A DNA stretch of 64,000 nt from Rutidosis leptorrhynchoides. Taxonomy: Eukaryota > Streptophyta > Magnoliopsida > Asterales > Asteraceae. The notes beneath the pieces are model-generated. The model did no database searches, was not told where the DNA came from, and was given only the letters and a program-made list of their open reading frames with translations. Both the position numbers and the translations under genes were made by a program. This document shows positions 1 through 10,890 of this stretch, in pieces (positions within the stretch are counted from its first letter, which is position 1; every line of letters starts with the position of its first letter). The stretch is from positions 220,966,001 to 221,030,000 of the forward strand of contig NC_092341.1 of NCBI RefSeq assembly GCF_046630445.1, given 5' to 3'.

Positions 1-13
1 AGTTTTGCCGACT

Positions 14-31
14 TCCCCGGCAGCGGCGCCA
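14..31 (-). other. Primer-binding site (tRNA-Asp type), truncated Athila element
   Basis: On the minus strand this reads TGGCGCCGCTGCCGGGGA, the tRNA-Asp-type primer site of Athila-lineage elements. It is separated by a few bases from the LTR that begins at 38. It shows that the LTR to its right is a 5' LTR of a minus-strand element whose body lies off the left edge of the window. Confidence 0.85.
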
Positions 32-37
32 AAAACT

Positions 38-1994
38 TGATGTGGTAGCACGGGGTTACGAAATAGTGTATATTTTTAATACGGAATGCTACAAAATTTA
101 ACAAGTTTTAATTAAATATTTACAAAATGGATATACCAAAACCTTGCTACAACACAATAGGCAGTGTACCTAGTCGCGAAGTAGTATAGTTTTTAGTAAG
201 TCCGGTTCGTTCCACAGGGAGACGGGCTTATGAAACACTTTATTTTTATATAACAATATATAAATATAAATATAAAAAGGGGGGTTTTACCGTTTAATGA
301 CCGGTTTGTCGATTTTAAAACTTTAGTCGCAGTTAAAACCTAATGTAAAATATAAAATAAATACAAGACTTAAATTAAAGCGTAAAGTAAATAACGATAA
401 TGAAATTGCGAATAATAAAAGTGCGATAAAATAAACTTGCGATAATTAAAAAGTACGATAATTAAAAGTGCGATTAAATAACAATAAATAAAAGTGCGAT
501 AATTAGAAGTGCAATTAAATATAAAATAAAGAAAATTAAATATGAAATAAAAGAATTATGCTTATTTAAACTTCCGTAATCATGATGTTTGACGTGTTGA
601 TTTTAGTTTTATGCCCATGGGTTAATTGTCCTTTGTCCTGGATTACTTAATATGTCCGTCTGGTTTTTGTCCATAACAGTCCATCAGTCATAAATATAAA
701 GTGCGAGTGTCCTCGTCAAATTATTCTTATACCCGAAGTTAAATATTCCAACTAATTGGGGATTCGAATTGTAACAAGGTTTTAATACTTTGTTTAATGA
801 ATACACCAGGTTATCGACTGCGTGTAAACCAATGTTTTACTACTTTGTTAACAATTACACCAATTACCCTTGAATGTAATTTCACCCCTGTTTTAATTAT
901 TCTAGTGGCTATTAATCCATTCCCGTGTCCGGTTAAATGAACGATTATTCGTACATATAAATACCCCGCCCATCGTGTCCGATCGAGTGTATATGGTAAT
1001 TTATAGGGACGCCCAATTGTAAATCTTTATATTAACATTAACAAACTATCATTTAGTTAAACAAATATAAAGCCCATTAATAGCCCATAGTCTAATTTCC
1101 ACAAGTGTCGTTCTTTTGTCCAAACCCCAATTATGGTACAAAGCCCAATTACCCAATTTTAGTATTTTAGCCCAACATCATGATTACTTCGGTTCAAATA
1201 AGCATAATAACAACTTAGTTACGAGACATTAATTTAAAAAGGAGAACATAGCTTACATTGATTATTTATCGCGTAGTGGTACACGGACAGAGCTCCGACT
1301 TTAAAAACTCGTAAAAATAACCTTTACATAACCCAAACTAATCTAATATAACACTAATCTATACTATATATACATATATATATTTATTTATATTATGGAG
1401 TATTATTATTATTATGTGTCTGGTAAACTGGAACGAAAACTGGCAATTTATAGAATGTGAGCTGATTCTGATCCTCATGCGACTCGCATGGGTTTATGCC
1501 TATTTGCCATGCGAGTCGCATGGCCACGCTGGACAGCTCACATATCTTTTGTCATCTTGTTCGTCGACATATTTATTAAATATATATAAAATATAAATAA
1601 TTTTAATAATTATTTATATATTATATTATATTTATATGCATAGTAGACTAGATATTTTTGGTCCATTGCGTCGGGCGTTTCTTCTTGGCTCGGGTCCCGG
1701 TTCCGGATTTTCGAACGTCCTTGCGTACTATTTTATATCGTGTACTTTGCGTTCCGCAACTTGTACTCTTATCATTTTTAGACGTTCTTCATCAATAATT
1801 TGAACCACTTTAATTGTATCTTGTACATTTGAGCATTTTGGACCTTTCCGTCTTCAATTCTTCGTTTTCGCCTTTTGTCTTCGCACTTATTAAATATAAA
1901 TGAATATTACTTGAATATGGAACAATTACAACTAAAATCCTGTCTTTCTTGGGGGATAATGCTATGAAATATATGTTCCTTTTTAACCTTATCA
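38..1994 (-). mobile_element. 5' LTR of an Athila-type retrotransposon (body off the left edge)
   Basis: In the minus direction it runs from TGATAAGG... to ...CATCA, directly before the PBS at 14-31. About 1.96 kb. It is clearly related to the LTRs at 2347-4321 and 12199-14222 (same order of conserved blocks) but diverged from them. It contains a TATA box at 1447-1452 and the paired palindrome at 1476-1522. The DNA right of 1994 is the 3' end of a Tat-like element, so this Athila is inserted in it. The second half of the target duplication is outside the window. Small ORFs inside are not genes. Confidence 0.85.
1447..1522 (-). promoter_or_regulatory. LTR promoter module: paired palindrome plus TATA box
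   Basis: Two 15-bp palindromes lie at 1476-1490 (CATGCGACTCGCATG) and 1508-1522 (CATGCGAGTCGCATG), starts 32 bp apart. A minus-strand TATAAA at 1447-1452 follows 23 bp downstream of the nearer palindrome. This copy has an extra central base relative to the usual CATGCGATCGCATG, yet the two arms remain perfectly complementary. Promoter function is inferred from the TATA placement inside an LTR. Confidence 0.65.
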
Positions 1995-2126
1995 ATATAC
2001 TATCGAACTGGGGGGACTTGATAGTGTACATGACACTATATTCCTCATAGCCTTATTGCATATGATGGCATACTTACAAGTTCGACATTATATATCTTTA
2101 GCATATAATACCAAACTTGGGGGACT
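1995..2126 (+). mobile_element. 3' internal end of a Tat-like element with polypurine tract
   Basis: This short stretch precedes the LTR that starts at 2127. It ends in a purine-rich tract (CTTGGGGGACT at about 2116-2126), a typical Tat-type polypurine tract. A second near-copy of the tract and of the following bases (GGGGGGACTTGATAGTG) lies at about 2010-2026, so the tract region is partly duplicated about 106 bp apart. The rest of this element lies beyond the Athila LTR to the left. Confidence 0.6.
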
Positions 2127-2346
2127 TGATAGTGCGTATAGCACTACCTTGCGCATTGCACAAGGATTGTGCTAAGTTTCAGCACCCTTTTGCTAAGTTT
2201 CAGCGGAATTATGCAATGTTTCAGCGGAATTGTGCAATGTTTCAGCGGAATTGTGCAATGTTTCTGCGGAATTGTGCAATGTTTCAGCACATTGCGCATG
2301 CAAAGAATATGTGCAAAGATCAAATGTACAATCCTAGAGGCATGAC
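2127..2346 (+). mobile_element. Tat-like 3' LTR, segment 1 (U3)
   Basis: Starts TGATAGTG right after the polypurine tract. It is cut at 2346 by the minus-strand Athila insertion and continues at 14228. The last five bases (2342-2346, ATGAC) are the left copy of the Athila target duplication. The segment contains a 21-bp minisatellite. Confidence 0.65.
2169..2290 (+). repeat. U3 minisatellite, about 21-bp unit, about six copies
   Basis: Tandem units of the form AATTGTGCAATGTTTCAGCGG are repeated with small changes. The first two units are more diverged (TGCTAAGTTTCAGC). The repeat explains the protein-like 108-codon ORF over it, which is therefore not a gene. U3 tandem repeats in LTRs often act as enhancers; that role is inference here. 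Confidence 0.85.
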
Positions 2347-2579
2347 TGATGTTAAAGCAGAGGGGTACAAAATAGTTATATTTTTGTTACGAAATACTAT
2401 AAAATACGATACAATTTTACACAAGTTATTTATTTATTTATAGATTGGATATACCTAAACCTTGCTACAACACTTATAGGCAGTGTACCTAATAGTACAG
2501 TAGTGTAGTTTTTAGTAAATCCGGTTCGTTCTAGAGGGTGCTAGCCAAGTTTAACGCTATATTTTTAAAACTATATTTG

Positions 2580-2584
<5 letters not shown>

Positions 2585-2641
<57 letters not shown>
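2585..2641. repeat. (AT)n microsatellite in LTR
   Basis: Pure AT dinucleotide run. The sister LTR carries a longer run at the matching place (12431-12527), so the tract has changed length since insertion. Confidence 0.95.
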
Positions 2642-2643
<2 letters not shown>

Positions 2644-3611
2644 TAGTAGTATTATTATTATTATAAAAGGGGGTTTTTACCGTTTAATGACCGGTTTGTC
2701 GATTTTAAAGCTTAAGTCGCAATTAAAACCTAATGTAAAATATTAAAAATAAATATAACTTAATTTAAAGCGTAAAGTAAATGACGATAATTAAAATACG
2801 ATAAATTAAAGTGCGATAAATAAAATGACGGTAAATAAAAGTGCGATGAAATATAAAATAAAGGAATTATGCTTATTTAAACTTCCGTAATCATGATGTT
2901 TGACGTGTTGATTTTAATTTATTACCATGGGTTAATTGTCCTTTGTCCTGGATTATTCGATATGTCCATCTGGTTTTTGTCCATAACAGTCCATCAGTCA
3001 TAAATATAAAGTGCGAGTGTCCTCGTTAAATTATCCTTATATCCGAAGTCAAATATTCCAACTAATTAGGGACTTAAACTGTAATAAGGTTTTAATACTT
3101 TATTATCAATTACACCAAGTGTCCTTGCATGTAATTCACCCCTGTTTTAATGAGTCCATTAACTATTAATTCATTCCCGTGTCCGGTTAAATGAACGATT
3201 ATTAGTACTTATAAATATTCCGCCCATCGTGTCCGATCGAGTGTATATGGTTATTTATGGATACGTCAAATTGTAAATCTCTATATTAAATTAACGAACT
3301 ATCATTCAGTTAAACAAATATAAAGTCCATTAATAGCCCATAGTCTAATTTCCACAAGTGTCGTTCTTTTATCCAAACCCCAATTATGGTCCAAAGCCCA
3401 ATTACCCCGTCTTTAATATTTAACCCAACATCATGATTATTTCGATTAAAATAAGCATAATAATAACTTAGCTATGAGACATTAATTTAAAAAGGTTGAA
3501 CATAACTTACAATGATTAATAATAGCGTAGCGTTACACGGACAGAATTTCGACTTACACACTTACAACATTCGCTAACATAACCTTATTATTATTAATCT
3601 TAAATTAAAAT

Positions 3612-3724
<113 letters not shown>

Positions 3725-3775
3725 TGAGAGAGAGATTAGAAAAAGATGTGTTTTTGCTCGATCAGAACCCGACTT

Positions 3776-3851
3776 TTTATAGGCTAAATTCGAATTACTG
3801 TTCACCATGCGATCGCATGGGGATATAGCATAGAAGCCATGCGATCGCATG
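3776..3851 (-). promoter_or_regulatory. LTR promoter module: paired palindrome plus TATA box
   Basis: CATGCGATCGCATG occurs at 3806-3819 and 3838-3851 (starts 32 bp apart). TATAAA on the minus strand is at 3776-3781, 24 bp downstream of the nearer palindrome. Being in the 3' LTR, it would drive transcription into the left flank if active. Confidence 0.65.
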
Positions 3852-4321
3852 GCCCCTCTGTCCAGCTCACAATCCTTTGTTTTTTAGTTTGCTGACGGTT
3901 TTAATATATAATATAATATATATATAATTTTAAGAATTAATTATATATTATATTATATTCATTTGCATAGTTGACTTGTAATTTTTAGTCTGTTGCGTCG
4001 CGTGTTGAGACTTGATTCTGGTCCCGGTTTCGAATTTTCGAACGTCCTTTCGTACTATTTAATATTTTGTACTTTGCGTTTCGCGGCTTGTACTCTTGTA
4101 ATTTTGAGACGTTTCTTATCAATAAATTGAACCACTTGAATTGTACTTTGTACTTTTTAGCGTTTTGGTCGTTTGCGTCTTCAAATCATCGAATCTGTCT
4201 TTTGTCTTCACCTTTTATTATTTAAACGAATATCACTTGTAAATAGAACAATTGCAACCAAAAGCTTGTCTTACTTGAAGGATAATGCTATGAAATATAT
4301 GTTCGTTTTTAGTATTATCAA

Positions 4322-4337
4322 ATATTCCCACACTTGA
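4322..4337 (-). other. Polypurine tract of the minus-strand Athila element
   Basis: On the minus strand this reads AAGTGTGGGAATATT, immediately before the 3' LTR start (TGATAATAC). The plus-strand element has the matching tract at 63895-63909. Confidence 0.8.
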
Positions 4338-6431
4338 GCGTTGCTTATCCTCAAGCAATATCGAACTTGAAATAAAAACATATTTGAATCACTTCTTTAT
4401 TCTTCAGACTTTGTACATCAGTGATTTCTATATGGTGGTATGAACAATGATAGTAACGTTGTGGTTTACAGTCCCACATGACTATGAAAATTTAGATCCT
4501 TTAGGAAATTGGATCTTTATGAAAACATTTGATCTTTTGAAAATTCAATCTAGCTTTTACCCTAGATAAGTTTTCCGGAATAACCCTTCACCGGTGTTTG
4601 CAAATTGTTTTTGTGGGTTTTGTGGGTTTCAGATTTGAAAATTTTAGCTCAAAACTTGCGATTTTATGTCACCCACTTGCTAACCTTGTTTTGGGAAAGC
4701 AACACGTCCAGTATACTTGCTCCGTGTATTACCTTTCGGTAAACTACCGTCCGGTTGTAAAGGAAAGCGTTGAACAAGCAACTGTTAAGGCAATGTCCCG
4801 TGACATGCTTTTGATTATGGTCTATATCGTGTCGGATGCAATTACTATCCTTTGTAGGAGCAATAGTAAAGATCACCCTATAGTTTTTCGGTCTGGCACA
4901 AGGTCATGTCTTCGACCATGATATGCAACCACCGTTCTTACGGTTGACACCCGATTTGGTTCAGGTGACCTAATGAATTCCAGGTGAATTCCTAGAATTT
5001 TACGTTCAATGGTAATGAACGCATTGAAAATGGGTTTTCAGAAAACAAATCGGTTTGTAATTTGATCAAAATATTTTCTCATTCAAGCTCGAGTTTAGAT
5101 ATCATTGAATTCCTTGAGTTTGAATTCTCAATCTTTAAGGTCAATCTCAAGGATTGAGTAATATCAGTCTTAAAAGCTGATTTTTGATCTTTAAGGAGAT
5201 TATCCTTTCTGGGGATCTAATTCATTAGTCTTATAAGCTAATTTGCACGGTGCCCCCCATTGTACGAGACAGATCCTCTCATGGTTAGGATAAGTCTGAC
5301 CACTTGGCGACCCTGTTTGATGCTGAGGTCCGTGGATTTCCAGCTGATTTTTGAGAAAACTTTTCAAGGTTTTTCGTAGACTCTACAACTGGTCTGGACG
5401 ACAACTTCCTGACCTAAATCAAGAAGCGCGTGTATTTTTCTCTCGGAAGACTTTACTTCCTTTTAAATTTCATTTATATTACAATAAACTGTATAAAACT
5501 GATTAATATCGTCCAAAACAAAAGTATCTTCAATTATTTGTACAAAAATATGTGACATATATTCTAAATAACTTGGTAAATTTTTTCCACACTTGGCTTT
5601 TATTTTTCTTTCTTTGTCTTTTTATCTTCATCTATTCCATTTTAAATGAATTCTAATATTTTGGGTTGTTTCTCAATTTATGTCCTTTACGAGGTAACAA
5701 TAATTTCGGTGTTAACACCTAGTTTTATCGTTCATAAATATGTATAAACATAATTTTGAATTCATTTATTTGAAAAATTTTAAAAAATTTACTAGAATTG
5801 GGTAGTCGGTATATAAGACTAGGGCTGTTCTTTATTATCAGAGAGCACTAGATTCTAATACAACTACTGCGTTACTAGTATTTTTAATGGTAACCAAGTG
5901 TTTAAATTTAAAATTTTAAAAATTCGAAAGAATTTAACCCCTTCCCACACTTAAGATCTTGCAATGCCCTCATTTGCAAGAAATCAGTAGCAATTTAAAT
6001 TATTGAGGGTGAGTAGCATAGAAAAATGATTAAATTTTATCAAAGTTTCCAAACATATTGATGTTTGTTTATTGAATGATAAATGGTGCACATCATTTAT
6101 TCATTCCGTCTTGTTGTTACATCACATTTGTTTTTCATTTTGTCGTCAAAATTAGTAGCTTTTGCTGAACTTAATGCCAGTCTTTGAAAGTTCGTTGTTT
6201 TACCCTGTTGTGTACATGAGATAAATTACAAACAATACAAATATAAACATGCATGGTAATTTGAAATGGGACTTAATATCCCACTTTCAAATTACAAAAA
6301 TGAAATATTAGTATACAAAATAATAAAAATATTAAAACTTACATAAAAGTATCACAATATTATATATTTAAATATAAATAAATAAAAATAATAAAAAGAT
6401 AAAAATCATAGAAATCACCAATGGAACTATA
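4338..6431 (-). mobile_element. Non-coding 3' region of the Athila element
   Basis: About 2.1 kb between the env-position gene and the polypurine tract. It is collinear with 61812-63894 of the plus-strand element, which shows it belongs to the element and is not host DNA. No ORF is conserved between the two copies. It holds extra AAGTGTGGGA-like purine tracts (near 5585-5595 and 5941-5952, minus strand) and one copy of the CCGAAATT/ACTAGGT motif (5702-5723). Confidence 0.8.
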
Positions 6432-8642
6432 TCAATCTGGATAGGGGTTCCAGTTCATGTCGTCGGTCAGGTTCCACGGTTGGTTATAGGTGTGCTGATA
6501 GGCTTGGTTGGGGTCATAGAGAGTAAATGGTGGTCGCATATCGGGCTGGTGTGGAGGATAGTAACCAGGTCGGGTTGGTACGTAGTTATTCTGTACCTGA
6601 GGTGATAGCTGGCTCATGATCTGATGCTGATGATAGTGCCATCTATCATGATGTCATTGCCTGAAATGCTTGTACACATTCTCGGCGTGCCACTGCTCGT
6701 ACTGACTATGTCTAGCCTCGTTTGTCATTTCTACCTCATCTATACGCTGGTAAACATCAGTAACAGCCTCCCTAATGACATCCCTAATATCATCCGCTTC
6801 CTCCATTTCCTCATCTGAACCTCTCTCTACCTGTGGATGACGGCCCTCATATGGTACTGCCTTATTGCGTCTGCTTTTTAATACCTTTGCACCCTAATAG
6901 ACCCGCAATCCTAAAGTCTCAACTTGTTCCCTACACATCATCAGTGGACCCCCTTGATCCCTATCTACACCCAAATACTCTTCAATGAGAGTAACAAAAA
7001 TACCTCCTCCTATTATTCCCCCGTCCTGTATTCCTTTCACCATTTTGGACAGATAAAAACCAACACAGTAGGGGATATTAACAAAGCTTCTAGTGTTTCG
7101 AATACACTTAAGGTAAAATAAATCGTGTAAGGTCATTTTCTCCTTGTTGTTACCTCTTTGTGTAATCGAATTAGCTAAAAATCTATGTATAATACGAAGC
7201 TCTGCTTTGTTAATATCTAAATAGGAGTGTCTTCCTCCCCGCGTAAAAACATTATAATTTGACATACGCCTCCAGACGGCATCAGCGTCAAAATTCCTAT
7301 CTACCCTTTTACCATGATAAATTAAATTTGTACAATCAGGTAGTAGTAATTCACCAGGAGTGTAAATCTGTAAATCCCTGGCCATGTCCAGCATGGACAT
7401 CCTATACATCCTACGGCCAAGTAAAAATCTAAGAAAATTCCTATCGTCTAACCTAACTACATACGTATCAAGTGATATAGTACTCATACGCTCAACACAC
7501 CATTCCTTATATACAGGCCTACGAATGGTAAATAAACGTTCCCAATCACGAAAAGAAGAATTCCCATACCTTTGGATTAGATGCTGCCTAACTGAGTTAG
7601 CTAGTTGGACCATATCCAAAGGCTCCCAATCGATTACCCTCGGTACTTCTACATTTTTCGTTACCAGTTTAAATTTATTACTTTGGTACGTCGGGTAATC
7701 TCTCCAACTTCGATCAAATCTCAAATTGGGATGCAACTGTTCTTCATGAATTGTTGGGTGTTCTATTATTGGATGAATCGGAAATTGTACGTAGGCATTA
7801 ACATATTCTTGTTGCGGATCATAATGTGGTATGTGTTGATCATTATGATATTGTTATTCTTGTTGTTGTTCCTGTTCAGGTTCTGGTTCATATTGTGGCT
7901 CATATTGCATTTCTGGCTGTGGTTTGTTTTCAGGTTATCTGGATGATGATGATGCACCGCCAGATTTGGTATATTTCTGCAAAATACATTAAACACAAAA
8001 TTTGTGCATCCAAATATGCATTAGTGTTAGCAAAATAACAACTTGAAACAATTATAATGACATGTTTAATCCATATTAAACTCATGCTCATTTTCATATT
8101 TTTATCAATTCTAAACTTTTTCAAACAAGCATATATGAAAATGTTTACAAAGTTCATAAGCATTCAACTCAAATAACATGTCAAAATAATCATTACTAGC
8201 CACAACAAGTTTCAAATGGCATTTATTTCAAATTAATCAAGTTCATGAATTTTAGACTTGAAAAGTCCACTTTAATTCTCAAAAATCATGTTTAGGATCA
8301 AAATTTTGATCATTTAGCTACCTAAATATGTTACACTACTTAATTTAGCAATAATTCATGACAAAATTCGGCCATAACCTGTTTATATCAAAAAGCCCCA
8401 AATTGCTCAAGAACACAAACCCTAGATTTCTAAAAATTTTGAAGTTTTTGGCTTCAAATCATGTTAAATAGCATCAATCTAGGTTATACATGCATAATAT
8501 ACTAACAATTTAACTCTAATTACACTAGAAATTAACAAAATCAAATTAGGTAAAATTTAGCTCAAGAACACTAAAATTCAAATTTAAAGAGTTTTAGGGG
8601 TGAAATCTTTACCTTTCTGCTTCCCCATCTGAGAAAAGACAT
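6432..8642 (-). pseudogene. Two-exon env-position gene of the Athila element (ATHILA ORF-1-like), broken
   Basis: Exon 1 (8613-8642) encodes ten residues beginning MSFLRWGS and ends at a GT donor. Exon 2 starts at 7976 after TTTTGCAG and runs to 6432. The 636-bp intron is AT-rich. The same exons, phase and splice sites occur in the plus-strand element (46484-61811). Exon 2 has a Gln/Glu-rich start, a central domain (6894-7736, 280 codons, open) and a Pro/Tyr/Gln-rich tail ending NWNPYPD. In-frame stops break it near 7935 and 7853, at 6894-6896, and before the tail. The position after integrase and the look of the central domain suggest an ATHILA ORF-1-type protein of unknown function; no signal peptide or clear membrane segment is seen. 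Family assignment is from memory of the family's general appearance. Confidence 0.65.
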
Positions 8643-9746
8643 GATTGTAGCAAGAAATTTGGTTGATTTTGGTTGAAAAATGGCAAATTTAGGGGTGTTT
8701 TTGGGAGGATTTGCGTATGTTTGTGTATGTTATTGTGAAGACAGAACACTCGCTGGAACTTATGTTCCTGACCAGAATTTTAGGATCATGCGACCGCATG
8801 ATATAGTGGAGGAAACCCCATGCGATCGCATGGGGCCCTGACCTTTTTTTTTTATATATAAAACCTTTAACTAATGAAACAAATAATTAATTAAATTTTT
8901 AAAAATTTTGTTTCTTTTTAGGATGAGGGCGTTTCGGATCGTTGTCCTAGTTCGTCTCTCGAGAAAATTTTAAAATTTTTCACTTTAAAGCGTTGTTTTA
9001 AAAGCAAAGGTTTTTGGTTTTTTTTTTTTTTTTTTTTGCATACTTTAGATCAATAAGATTAAAAATAATGATAACAAAATTTCTCGTCCCTCTCTTGGGT
9101 AAAGCAATTTCGGTTCAACGACCTAGCCTTCAACTCACGACGAATTTTCAGAAATCACATTTTTAACTTAATGAAATAAAGTACATTTTTGTTTTTAAAT
9201 TCACACCAAACTTAAATTTAAAATGCATAAAATTAAAAATTCATATAAATATCATTAATATTTTTATACATTAATTTTACAAACTTATATTAAAAATATT
9301 AATTTTTAAAATATTTAAAAACTTAAATATATTGATTTTAAAAATTTACTATATTAATTTAATATTAATTTAAAAACAAGGTAAAAAATAAAATTAAATT
9401 TTTTTTTGGTCTTTTATCCCACTTTAATCAATCAAATATTATCAAAAATATACGCCCCTCTTTTGGGTAAAGTAATTTCGGTTCCATAACCTAGTTTTAC
9501 TCCTGACGAATTTTTAAAATATTTTGGGTTGATTGATTAAAGATATTTATACCTTAAGAATAAACGGTAAATTTCGCAGTGATGTAATAAATTTTTGTAT
9601 GATATTAATAATTTCGGTTTCGCATACCTAATTTTATTGAATACCAATTTAATAATTTATAGCGAACGATTCGGCGTTTATTATCAAAAGGTTGAAAGCA
9701 ATAAATAAAATAAAAACTGTACATACTTACCTGTGAGATAGAATTC
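8643..9746 (-). mobile_element. Non-coding spacer of the Athila element with repeated motif
   Basis: AT-rich DNA between the zinc-knuckle ORF and exon 1 of the env-position gene. It carries four copies of the motif that reads AATTTCGGT-N-ACCTAGT on the plus strand (8932-8951, 9106-9126, 9474-9495, 9610-9632) and the palindrome pair at 8787-8832. It is collinear with 45364-46483 of the plus-strand element. Confidence 0.75.
8759..8832 (-). promoter_or_regulatory. Candidate internal promoter of the env-position gene
   Basis: Palindromes at 8787-8800 (CATGCGACCGCATG, one change) and 8819-8832 (CATGCGATCGCATG) have starts 32 bp apart. A TATA-like CATAAG on the minus strand at 8759-8764 lies 22 bp downstream. 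Exon 1 of the env-position gene starts about 117 bp further on. This is the same architecture as in the LTR promoters, hence the call. Activity is inferred. Confidence 0.5.
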
Positions 9747-10163
9747 TCAGAGACCTGATTTAGCTGACTCATATGAGAGTCGTGTGATTTGATTTTCCAT
9801 AGCTACATAAGCGTAACCTCGATTCTTCAATAACTTTTCTTCTAAACACATGAATGGTCCTTCTCTGCATAGAGTAACAAATTCGGTATTTGAATATGTT
9901 TGATTGTTTGAACATTTACCTTCGTGTGACCATTTTCCGCATTTATGACATCTTTCAAGGTGTCGTGCACTTCTTTTTGTTGCGGATTTTGATTTTCCTT
10001 TACCAAAATGTGTCTTATGATGATCTTTCCTAAGTTCTTTCCTTACTTCGTCCATTTTTCCTCTTATGAATGATACCAGTTCACTCGGGAAGATGTTATT
10101 ATTACGTTTAGTAATCATAGCGTGTAGTAGTAGACCATGGTTCAGATCAAAGGAATTCTTCAT
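9747..10163 (-). CDS. Small zinc-knuckle protein of the Athila element (138 aa)
   Basis: Intact ORF between the integrase C-terminus and the env-position gene. It starts MKNSFDLNHG and has a basic middle (about residues 60-90, rich in Lys, Arg, Ser), followed by a C-X2-C-X4-H-X3-C knuckle (CHKCGKWSHEGKC). The spacing differs by one from the usual CCHC knuckle. The plus-strand element has the same ORF at 44948-45274 with most residues identical, but its last knuckle Cys is Phe and it stops early. Conservation in two separate insertions suggests a real element gene, probably nucleic-acid binding. I do not recognise a named family. In this non-autonomous copy it is the best-preserved reading frame. 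Confidence 0.6.
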   Translation of the reverse strand: MKNSFDLNHGLLLHAMITKRNNNIFPSELVSFIRGKMDEVRKELRKDHHKTHFGKGKSKSATKRSARHLERCHKCGKWSHEGKCSNNQTYSNTEFVTLCREGPFMCLEEKLLKNRGYAYVAMENQITRLSYESAKSGL

Positions 10164-10332
10164 CTCGTAAAACCTAAAAAATAAAAATTCAGAATGGAGG
10201 GAGAAGACTAGTTCTTTAGGGTCTGCTAGGGAAAGACCATTCGGATTCCATTCTCAGAAACTACACGAAAACAGAATATCTAACTCTAACAGAAATATAT
10301 ATTATACTTAAAAGATTCAAACCTTCCCACAC

Positions 10333-10890
10333 TTAGTTAGCTGTGGTGTCGAAATTGTGATTTACTTCATCTTCAACTTCCATTGGATTATCTATGTAAT
10401 GTTTAACTCTGTGACGATTAACCTTAAATTCAATCCCATTTGAATTTATTAATTCTACTGTTCCGTATGGGAAAACTCTTTTGACTATGAATGGTCCAGA
10501 CCATCTTGATTTCAATTTTCCAGGAAATAGGTTGAATCGTGAATTGAAAAGAAGAACTCTGTCTCCTTCTTTAAATTCTTTTGAACTTCTGATTCTTTTA
10601 TCATGCCATTTCTTCGTTCTTTCTTTATAGATTAACGAATTTTCGTATGCTTCATGTCTCAATTCTTCTAATTCGTTTAATTGACTTAACCGTAGACGTC
10701 TGACTTCATGTAAATCAAGATTACATGTCTTCAAAGCCCAAAATGGATTATCGGAAATTTGAATTGGAGTACTTGGTCGACTAGATGACGATTCTAAAGA
10801 AAAATCAATGGCGACAATATTGGCTAGATGTCTTGATCGAGTTACAGGTGGTGAACGTATGAAAGGTGGTGAACGTTTTACTCGGTGCAT
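10333..10890 (-). pseudogene. gag N-terminus fused in frame to integrase C-terminus (deletion derivative)
   Basis: 185-codon ORF starting MHRVKRSPPF. The first ~50 residues match the gag N-terminus of the plus-strand element (38196 onward). From [13 protein letters not shown] the sequence matches the end of its integrase (43387 onward), including the GDRVLLF and [10 protein letters not shown] block of the integrase C-terminal domain. It ends NHNFDTTAN. The join lies at 10740-10745, where gag and integrase share CATTTT, so a deletion through 6-bp microhomology removed about 5 kb (most of gag, PR, RT, RH and the integrase core) yet kept the frame. It has no catalytic residues and is probably just a relic, though it could still be translated. 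Confidence 0.85.

Noticed and set aside
2117-2443. ORF with FQRNCAM repeats
   Set aside because: It is the 21-bp U3 minisatellite in one frame and crosses the Athila insertion point.
6432-8642. Env-position gene as a retroviral-type envelope
   Set aside because: No signal peptide, transmembrane segment or fusion-type motif could be seen; the label refers only to position after pol.
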